From: JAJCYX01 sp965243825
GTDB taxonomy: Bacteria > Chloroflexota > Dehalococcoidia > Lucifugimonadales > Lucifugimonadaceae
Direction: 5' to 3'
NCBI GenBank assembly: GCA_965243825.1
Contig: CBDEVT010000001.1
Coordinates: 3,100,001 to 3,164,000 of the forward strand
Length of the DNA stretch: 64,000 nucleotides
Positions within the stretch are counted from its first letter, which is position 1. Each line of letters starts with the position of its first letter. Below, piece by piece: positions 58,230-64,000 of the stretch. The translations under genes were made by a program, and so were the position numbers. The notes beneath the pieces are model-generated. The model was not told the origin of the DNA and ran no database searches. It worked only from the letters and a program-made list of their open reading frames with translations.

Positions 58230-58835
58230 GTGCTCACCAGAGGATTCTTTGGCAAGAAGAGGCCTGAGCCATCACGTCCCATCCCGCCCGGACAGTACCT
58301 TGAGGATGGTTTTCCCGTCCTGACGGCCGGACCAACTCCGAAAGTCGACCTCGCTACCTGGGACATGAGTATCGACGCCGATGGTGAGTCGCTCGGCAAG
58401 TGGAACTGGGAAGAGCTAAAGGCAATGCCTGCGACCGACATGCACGTCGACATCCACTGCGTGACTAAGTGGTCGAAACAGGACACAGACTGGCGGGGAG
58501 TGACTATCGATGCCCTGTTGGAGTCTGCCGGTCTATCGGAACCACCAGGTGACTACGTGATGGCCTATTCGGACGGTGGGTACACGACCAATATCCCGAC
58601 AGAGGATCTGCTGGATGGCAAGGCACTGATCGCGTATGAATACGATGGCGAGCCAATTGATCCGGCCCATGGCGGACCGGTTCGCCTTTTCGTCCCGCAC
58701 CTCTATTTCTGGAAGTCTGCAAAGTGGATTCGTGGATTGCGCTTCATGGATGAGGATGCGCCTGGATTCTGGGAAGCCTACGGCTATCACATGTACGGCG
58801 ACCCGTGGAAAGAACAGCGCTATTCTGGAGACTAG
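58230..58835 (+). CDS. Sulfite oxidase-like molybdopterin enzyme (small, YedY-related)
   Basis: This 201-residue protein has the molybdopterin-binding domain of the sulfite oxidase family without the dimerisation domain. The Mo-ligand Cys is in VDIHCVTKWSKQDTDWRGV. Other motifs are YVMAYSDGGYTTNIP, IAYEYDGEPIDPAHGGPVRL and VPHLYFWKSAKWIRGLRF. There is no Tat signal (the N-terminus is short), so it is probably cytoplasmic. The ferredoxin reductase gene 89 bases downstream is a typical partner, suggesting that it receives or gives electrons through a flavoprotein. The natural substrate is not known for this subgroup. Confidence 0.88.
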   Translation: MLTRGFFGKKRPEPSRPIPPGQYLEDGFPVLTAGPTPKVDLATWDMSIDADGESLGKWNWEELKAMPATDMHVDIHCVTKWSKQDTDWRGVTIDALLESAGLSEPPGDYVMAYSDGGYTTNIPTEDLLDGKALIAYEYDGEPIDPAHGGPVRLFVPHLYFWKSAKWIRGLRFMDEDAPGFWEAYGYHMYGDPWKEQRYSGD

Positions 58836-58924
58836 TGCTTGATTGCGCTTCACCTGCGAAACATTCAACTTGATCTAGAAATGCCGGGGTTCATGACTGA
58901 GCGACTACCGGGATGTAAGTCCTG

Positions 58925-59659
58925 ATGGTTGACTGGCAAATCGCAACGGTTGAAGACGTCAAGATCGAAACGCCGCGAGTGAAGTCGTTCTTGCTGAGTG
59001 TGCCTGAATTTCCGAAGTTCAGACCAGGAACGCATGTTGATGTGCGGCTTACCGCGCCGGATGGATACCAGGCACAGCGCTCATATTCGATCGCCTCAGC
59101 ACCAGAGCAACAGGGAACTATCGAACTCACCGTAGAGGTGATCGAAGATGGCGAGGTCTCGCCGTACTTTCATGAGGTCGTGCAAAAGGGCGATCAGATT
59201 GAGCTGCGCGGTCCAATAGGTGGACCATTCACGTGGACCACACGCCAGCGTGGGCCAGTCCTTCTGGTTGGTGGTGGATCCGGTGTGGTACCACTGATGT
59301 CGATGCTCAGGCACCGCCAGTATTCTCCGACCGAATCTGAGCCTGCTGCCCTGCTCTACTCCAGCCGCACTCTCGAAGATGTCATTTACAGAACCGAACT
59401 GGAATCGTTAACAAACGGTGACGAGCAGTTCGACCTGACACTCACCCTTACTAGAGAGCAGTCCGTTGACTGGCCGGGGTACACACGGCGCGTAGACAGA
59501 GCAATGCTTGATGAAGCGATCAGAAAGCTGGGCGGCCCGGCGTTCAGCTACGTCTGCGGGCCAACTGGATTCGTCGAGTCGGTTGCGACGATGCTAGTGG
59601 AGTCCGGACTGTCGCCAGAAACGATTCGCACCGAACGGTTTGGTCCTTCCGGTTCTTGA
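58925..59659 (+). CDS. Ferredoxin reductase-type FAD/NAD(P) oxidoreductase
   Basis: This 244-residue protein has the ferredoxin-reductase fold: FAD-binding GTHVDVRLTAPDGYQAQRSY followed by SIASAP, the barrel end QIELRGPIGGPF and the NAD(P) site VLLVGGGSGVVPLMSMLRHR. The late part FSYVCGPTGFVESVATMLVESG is typical of the family. There is no fused [2Fe-2S] domain. It follows the molybdoenzyme gene on the same strand and probably supplies it with electrons from NAD(P)H. The oxidase gene downstream is convergent, with 11 bases between stops. Confidence 0.88.
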   Translation: MVDWQIATVEDVKIETPRVKSFLLSVPEFPKFRPGTHVDVRLTAPDGYQAQRSYSIASAPEQQGTIELTVEVIEDGEVSPYFHEVVQKGDQIELRGPIGGPFTWTTRQRGPVLLVGGGSGVVPLMSMLRHRQYSPTESEPAALLYSSRTLEDVIYRTELESLTNGDEQFDLTLTLTREQSVDWPGYTRRVDRAMLDEAIRKLGGPAFSYVCGPTGFVESVATMLVESGLSPETIRTERFGPSGS

Positions 59660-59670
59660 AACCTGAATGT

Positions 59671-60822
59671 TCAGGCGCTAAACCGACTCAATGAGATCGA
59701 GTCATTCTCAGGCTCAGTCTCGCTCGATGCCACCATAGCCGTTACTTCTCCAGCGACATTCAGACAGTGAACAATTCCGCTACCACCTCCGCCGGAAGCA
59801 GCGATTACGTTATTGGCCAAGGAACCGACTACCGGCAAATCGTCAGGTGTGGCCGGCCTGAAACAGACTGTGTGTTGGGCGACAGGCCAGTCAGACGTGC
59901 CCTCCATCATTTGATCCGCATTCTTGAGTAAAGTCGCCCTGGCGGCATCGGTCGGTGTACGGTCAAATCCTGATTCGGCTGCAGTGGCAGCGACCCATGC
60001 AAGTCCGTCTTTCTTGTTCACCAGCGAACACGGTCCGTGTAGGTGCACAGAAAAACCTGCATCCTCAGGCGGCTGAAGTCGCAAAATCTCGCCTTTAGAC
60101 GGATGAACGTGCAGATCGATATTGAACTGCTCCGCAAAATTCTGTGACCAGGGCCCGGCGGCAATAATTGCTTTCTCGGCTTCATAGTGTCCCTGGTCAG
60201 TGTGCACCGTGACACCGGAACGTGTTTCATCAACTGACGAGACGGATGCCGTTTCGAACCTAACTCCTGTTGAACGTGCACAGGCCGCCAGAGCCTGTGT
60301 GAATTTCAGGCTGTCGATGAAGTAAGGGCCTTCCACCAACGCGCCGCCAAACTCCGTTGTCTTGTACCGGCGATCCAGTGATCTGACTTCAGCTGCGGTC
60401 ACAAGATCGGTCTTGAAGCCCATATCAGACCAGTTCGCTGCGTTCTCAGCACCGAACACACGCTCCTGTTCAGAATAGAAGAGTTGCAGAGTCGGCTGAC
60501 GATCAACCTGGACGTCTATAGACGAAATGGCTTCGATTTCGGCGGTGAGTTCTCGGTGCAGTTCATAAGATCTCAGAGCGAGTTGCTGCTGTGCTTCAGG
60601 TTTTGTCAGCTGCTCACCGGGAAGATCGCGTTCAGTCTCGCCTGTCGATCCGGAACCCCTGAGGAGCGGGTCAAGACGGCCAAGTGCCCAACCGGAAGCC
60701 TCCGTGCCGATCGGAGCACGATCAAGAACAGTTACAGACTGGCCAGATTTGGCCAACTCCCATGCGGTTGCCAGTCCAAACACCCCGGCGCCAACGACCA
60801 CGATCTCTTGCTGTTGCTTCAT
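59671..60822 (-). CDS. FAD-dependent D-amino acid/glycine oxidase-like enzyme
   Basis: This 383-residue flavoprotein starts with IVVVGAGVFGLATAWELAKSG, then VLDRAPIGTEASGWALGRLD. The second FAD part is near EKAIIAAGPWSQNF, and the end carries FRPATPDDLPVVGSL and AASGGGGSGIVHCLNVAGEV. The family includes glycine oxidase (ThiO), D-amino acid oxidase and sarcosine oxidase; the substrate cannot be decided. No thiamine genes are next to it, which argues against a ThiO role. It is divergent from the receiver-protein gene at 61015. Confidence 0.87.
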   Translation of the reverse strand: MKQQQEIVVVGAGVFGLATAWELAKSGQSVTVLDRAPIGTEASGWALGRLDPLLRGSGSTGETERDLPGEQLTKPEAQQQLALRSYELHRELTAEIEAISSIDVQVDRQPTLQLFYSEQERVFGAENAANWSDMGFKTDLVTAAEVRSLDRRYKTTEFGGALVEGPYFIDSLKFTQALAACARSTGVRFETASVSSVDETRSGVTVHTDQGHYEAEKAIIAAGPWSQNFAEQFNIDLHVHPSKGEILRLQPPEDAGFSVHLHGPCSLVNKKDGLAWVAATAAESGFDRTPTDAARATLLKNADQMMEGTSDWPVAQHTVCFRPATPDDLPVVGSLANNVIAASGGGGSGIVHCLNVAGEVTAMVASSETEPENDSISLSRFSA

Positions 60823-61014
60823 AACTTCACAGAAAGGACTCAGGGTTTACACGGAGCGGACTTTGCGGAGTCTAGCACCGAGATATAAGCCCAGTCCCCT
60901 CATTCGAGTGGTGTCGCCACTCCGGCTATTTGCCTGGCTGGAAGCTAATGTCGTCGTACGCACGCGTAATAGCCGGGTATTTAGAAACCACACGATTCAT
61001 TCAGCGACCCATTT

Positions 61015-61956
61015 ATGAAGAACACCGTCCTCATAGTCGAAGATTCGCCAGAAGTTCGAGCAGGCCTTCAGATTGCACTTGAGGGACAGGGCTACACCGT
61101 AGTTTCGGAAGGTGATGGACGGGAAGGAATCAAGACCTTCCGTGAGACGCGTCCAGACATTGTGTTGCTAGACATCAACATGCCCCGGCTCTCGGGTATT
61201 GATGTGTGCACGCTGATCAGAAACGAATCGGATGTCCCGGTGATCATGTTCAGCGGGATCGATGATGGTGAGGATGTGGCTCTGGCCATTCAGCGAGGTG
61301 CGAATGACTACGTACTGAAAGACACCGGATTCAAGGAACTCCTATCACGGGTCGCAAAGCACCTCCGCTACCGCCACGCTGCGATGCTGACCACGCAGCC
61401 AAGTCGCTCTGCAGGTAGGACAGTCGTCCCATTCACTCCCGTCGCTTCCGGTTCAGCCGCAGTCGGCAAGGCACGACGAGCCCAACGTCGCGCCGAGCGT
61501 GCTGGCCGTGAACCGCTGCAATTCGAGCCAGTTCACGCTGTGATTGATGGAGCTCTTGAAAACCTTGCGATAGTGGCGCACAGCGACCCGGACTCGCTGA
61601 ACGAGCTGGCCAACATCGCAGGGCGAACCAACTTTGAGATAGTCAAAGCGAGTTCCGGTGAGGAAGCGATCGATGCAATCGTAGCCAGGCGGCCAAAGCT
61701 GATTTTGCTTGGCGGCAAGTTTAAGGACATGAGCTGCACTGCAGTGATCAAGTCAGCCACTGAACATCCTATGGGGGAGATGTTCGGCGTCGTGCTCGCC
61801 CTCGGTCGTCGGGCACCGGAACTGGTTCGCAGAGCCCGTTATCTGGGTGTCAATGAGGTTGTGTACGCACCCTGGAATGACGGAAGCCTGGACATCGCTA
61901 TCCGGTCCGCGCTCACAGCAACTCGTAGTGCTCGTTCGGCGCTTGAGGCAGCCTAG
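61015..61956 (+). CDS. Response regulator with receiver and second, degenerate receiver
   Basis: This 313-residue protein has an N-terminal receiver (residues 1-120) with all key residues: LIVEDSPEV, IVLLDINMPRLSG, IMFSGIDDG and YVLKDTG. A basic linker follows (KARRAQRRAERAGRE). The second half reads IVAHSDPDSLNELANIAG, FEIVKASSGEEAIDAI and KLILLGGKFKDMS, with the phospho-Asp position occupied by Gly, so it is a second receiver-like fold that cannot be phosphorylated in the same way. No DNA-binding domain is present. It could relay signals to a partner via the pseudo-receiver. A NIPSNAP gene is convergent. Confidence 0.85.
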   Translation: MKNTVLIVEDSPEVRAGLQIALEGQGYTVVSEGDGREGIKTFRETRPDIVLLDINMPRLSGIDVCTLIRNESDVPVIMFSGIDDGEDVALAIQRGANDYVLKDTGFKELLSRVAKHLRYRHAAMLTTQPSRSAGRTVVPFTPVASGSAAVGKARRAQRRAERAGREPLQFEPVHAVIDGALENLAIVAHSDPDSLNELANIAGRTNFEIVKASSGEEAIDAIVARRPKLILLGGKFKDMSCTAVIKSATEHPMGEMFGVVLALGRRAPELVRRARYLGVNEVVYAPWNDGSLDIAIRSALTATRSARSALEAA

Positions 61957-61977
61957 TTTCTGGTCAGTCCAGAATCG

Positions 61978-62592
61978 CTACTGCACAGGTGAGAAGTCTG
62001 CTGCGTGCATGAGCATGTTTTCCATTGTCAGCGGTGACACACCGGCACTCGGTGGCCAGCCTATTGACGGGAACTTTTTACGAGATTCAGTTCTGGCCTC
62101 GTAGCTCTCATAAGACCACATGTGCATCCACTTGTTGAGTCCGCCAATTTCTGAATACCAGATTCCAACCGGCTCTGAGAGTTCCATGCGAGCTTCGATC
62201 TTAGGAGCCCATGCGTCGATCACTTTTGGAATGGTGTTCGGCGGATACGTGTAGGACCTGAGTTCAAACAGGGGTCCTATGTTGCGTGTTATATCAAGCT
62301 TCGGCAGGAAGGGCGCGAGCAGGCAGATATCTGACTGTTGCCGGACCATGACGCTCGCATTGTCGGGAGGCCATATACCGTCTTTGACAACCTGTGCGCG
62401 GACTTCGGTCCTCTCGTTCAGATCCTCGTACTGCCAGATGTGCATTACCCGGTTTAACGGACCTACCTCTGTATAGAAGAATCCGACTAACGGTGAATAC
62501 TCCACGCGTTTTTCAATCAGTTCGCCGGTCTTCCGCAAGAACTCCGGAACACCTCCGGCAACAAGATCGTAGGTACGTATTTCGTGGATCAT
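61978..62592 (-). CDS. Tandem NIPSNAP-domain protein
   Basis: This 204-residue protein contains two NIPSNAP repeats. The first is MIHEIRTYDLVAGGVPEFLR with VGFFYTEVGPLNRVMHIWQY; the second is LFELRSYTYPPNTIPKVIDA with VGIWYSEIGGLNKWMHMWSY. These ferredoxin-like repeats form a small barrel dimer. NIPSNAP proteins in bacteria are of unclear function and often stand near catabolic genes. No catalytic residue is certain, although the His in MHIW/MHMW is conserved between repeats. It is convergent with the receiver protein gene. Confidence 0.88.
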   Translation of the reverse strand: MIHEIRTYDLVAGGVPEFLRKTGELIEKRVEYSPLVGFFYTEVGPLNRVMHIWQYEDLNERTEVRAQVVKDGIWPPDNASVMVRQQSDICLLAPFLPKLDITRNIGPLFELRSYTYPPNTIPKVIDAWAPKIEARMELSEPVGIWYSEIGGLNKWMHMWSYESYEARTESRKKFPSIGWPPSAGVSPLTMENMLMHAADFSPVQ

Positions 62593-62811
62593 TCCGGGTC
62601 CTCTACTGAGCTGGCGAGACTTGCGTGTTGAGTTTCACTCGGAAGGGTACACGCTTGCCAGTCATCCAGCTTCCAGGCCACCATCTTTCACAACTGGATC
62701 GATCTGTTAAGAATCCCGTAATCATATTCACCCGGCTGTCACTTCTCGTCATCAGTATGAAATCCCGGACACCGCGATGCGCGGGTCTGAAAGACGACAA
62801 GGAAGGCCTAA

Positions 62812-64000
62812 ATGCGAATACCGAAATGGAGAAGTCTTGCTGGCCTGGCCGGCGGGACAGCGATGATCGCAGCAGTAGCCTGCAGTTCATCGCCTGAAGA
62901 GGCGGACTTTACTGTCCGCATCGAGAATATCTCGCCAGCATACGATTTCGTTGCGAGCGGCGTGGCCGGTGACGGACCTGCCGGGCCGGGTGGAAATTTC
63001 ACGTTCGAGTTTGATGCCGCACCCGGACAGTCGCTTTCGTTCGCAACCATGTTTGTGCCATCGAACGACTTCTTTTACGCCCCGGGTGAATCTGGCATCG
63101 CGCTCTACGACACCTCTGGCAACCCTGTTACCGGCGATGTGACAGACCAGGTGAGCCTGTGGGATGCGGGCACAGAAGCAGACCAGGAACTTGGCGCCGG
63201 ATCCGAGCAACCGCTGATAGGTGGACCAGAACCCAGCACGCCCGATTCTGACAACACAGTCCGACCTGCTGCTGATGCAGATGGCAACCTGCCTGAGGTC
63301 AGCGATGTGGTGAACGTCACGCTCGAGTCTCTCGGCGGTACAAAGTTCAGAGCCACGATCAACAACGTCTCAACTGAGTCAACACTTCAGATCGCAAGCG
63401 GTGGAGAATCTGCAATCCCCTTGACACCTGCTGTCTGGGTTGTTCATTCAGGCACGGCCCCACTGTTCACGGTCGGGCAGCCCGACCGAGGTGAGGGCCT
63501 CGAAGCAGTTGCGGAGACCGGCGGAGCCGATGCTCTTGTCGCTTCGGTCACAGCCAAGACAGGCATCACATCGCCCCTGGCACCAGGTGCTTTCGTGATT
63601 CACACATCGGAGAACCCGATCTTTACCCAGGGCCAGGTCGACCGCGGCCAGGGTCTTGAAGGTCTCGCTGAGGACGGTGGTGGTGACACGCTCGCCGCCA
63701 GCCTGGACGGTGAAGATGGCATCAGTTCTACGGGCGCATTCGCCGTGACAGGTAACACGGGTGCAGGTGGTCCTGCCCTGCCAAGTGACTCATACACATT
63801 CACCTTCAGTGCTGAAGAAGGCGACAGCCTCTCATTCGCCACAATGTGGGTCCAATCGAACGACCTGTTCTTCGCACCATCCGGTGGAGGAATCAGTCTG
63901 TTCAGTTCAAACGGGACACCGCTTTCGGGTGACATCACAGGACAACTCGGCCTGTGGGACGCTGGAACTGAAGTAAACGAGGCACCCGGTGTCGGACCAA
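62812..64000 (+). CDS. Spondin-N-like repeat lipoprotein, 3' end cut by window
   Basis: The frame is open from ATG 62812 to the window edge (at least 396 codons). A lipobox signal (GGTAMIAAVAC) is followed by spondin-N-like parts. FTVRIENISPAYDF and SLSFATMFVPSNDFFYAPGE come first, ending LWDAGTEADQELG. Then two copies of a half-module: AVWVVHSGTAPLFTVGQPDRG with GLEAVAETGG, and AFVIHTSENPIFTQGQVDRG with GLEGLAEDGG. A second SLSFATMWVQSNDLFFAPSG and LWDAGTEVNEAPG follow at the end. It is likely a surface adhesion or matrix protein. GGAAGG lies just upstream of the start. Confidence 0.82.
   Translation, partial: MRIPKWRSLAGLAGGTAMIAAVACSSSPEEADFTVRIENISPAYDFVASGVAGDGPAGPGGNFTFEFDAAPGQSLSFATMFVPSNDFFYAPGESGIALYDTSGNPVTGDVTDQVSLWDAGTEADQELGAGSEQPLIGGPEPSTPDSDNTVRPAADADGNLPEVSDVVNVTLESLGGTKFRATINNVSTESTLQIASGGESAIPLTPAVWVVHSGTAPLFTVGQPDRGEGLEAVAETGGADALVASVTAKTGITSPLAPGAFVIHTSENPIFTQGQVDRGQGLEGLAEDGGGDTLAASLDGEDGISSTGAFAVTGNTGAGGPALPSDSYTFTFSAEEGDSLSFATMWVQSNDLFFAPSGGGISLFSSNGTPLSGDITGQLGLWDAGTEVNEAPGVGP

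Noticed and set aside
60906..60922. Hairpin GAGTGG-TGTCG-CCACTC between the oxidase and receiver-protein genes
   Set aside because: A six-base stem without a T-run in a divergent promoter region is too weak to assign a role.
62772..62784. Short hairpin CCGCG-ATG-CGCGG before the spondin-like gene
   Set aside because: A five-base stem with a three-base loop is common by chance in GC-rich DNA.
1..64000. Search for tRNA, rRNA, CRISPR, insertion sequences, prophage and defence genes
   Set aside because: Reading by eye found no tRNA-like T-loop, no regularly spaced repeats, no transposase or integrase motif and no recognisable defence gene; a tRNA or ncRNA scan would be needed to exclude small RNA genes.

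Overview
This window is a gene-dense, moderately GC-rich bacterial chromosome segment with no rRNA, tRNA, CRISPR array, insertion sequence or phage gene that I could recognise. Several features together suggest a Chloroflexota bacterium, probably of the Dehalococcoidia/SAR202 type. These are a complex I operon without the NADH-oxidising subunits, a succinate dehydrogenase whose third subunit resembles HdrB, several enolase-superfamily enzymes close together, frequent GTG/TTG starts, and an archaellin-like gene in an otherwise bacterial setting. The taxonomic placement is inference from gene content, not from a marker gene.

Layout. Positions 1-11650 hold a mixed set: the end of a sugar-phosphate isomerase-like gene, a decayed DUF1801 gene next to an intact one, an ArsR/VOC pair, an aldose-epimerase-like protein, a lone response regulator, an EamA transporter, a lipoprotein cytochrome c, a dienelactone hydrolase, a beta-propeller protein, a two-gene UPF0718/DUF1980 permease and a DinB protein. 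Positions 11756-27831 are one long minus-strand run of energy genes: nuoA-B-C-D-H-I-J-K, a DUF2007-like gene, nuoL-M-N, NAD kinase, a Nudix hydrolase, and sdhA-sdhB-hdrB-like. Most junctions in this run overlap by 1-4 bases, so complex I, NAD(P) handling and succinate oxidation are probably co-expressed. Positions 28029-32121 carry an alcohol dehydrogenase, a SelW-like protein, a cytidine/blasticidin deaminase-like enzyme, a GNAT acetyltransferase and threonine synthase.

Positions 32285-39284 hold a large PKD/Ig/beta-propeller lipoprotein and a signalling group: an OmpR-type regulator, a CHASE-PAS histidine kinase and a receiver-PAS-GAF protein. Positions 39413-43559 encode E1 alpha, E1 beta and E2 of a 2-oxoacid dehydrogenase, with lipB as the last gene. 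Two cyclophilins follow, one a lipoprotein and one cytoplasmic, then a strong bidirectional terminator and a VWA-like membrane protein. Positions 47540-54410 form a catabolic region with three enolase-superfamily dehydratase-like genes, an Ldh-family oxidoreductase, a CBS protein, an SDR and a MaoC-like protein. It has a good sigma-70-like promoter in front and a terminator at the end.

Positions 54447-64000 contain a second ArsR gene with a clear palindromic operator, a degenerate receiver protein, a PPOX-family protein, the archaellin-like gene, an SDR, a sulfite-oxidase-like molybdoenzyme paired with a ferredoxin reductase, a ThiO-like oxidase, a second degenerate-receiver protein, a NIPSNAP duplication, and a spondin-N-like repeat lipoprotein that runs off the end. 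The most unusual items are the isolated archaellin-like gene, the SQR with an HdrB-like third subunit next to an 11-subunit complex I, and the large surface proteins of unknown role.
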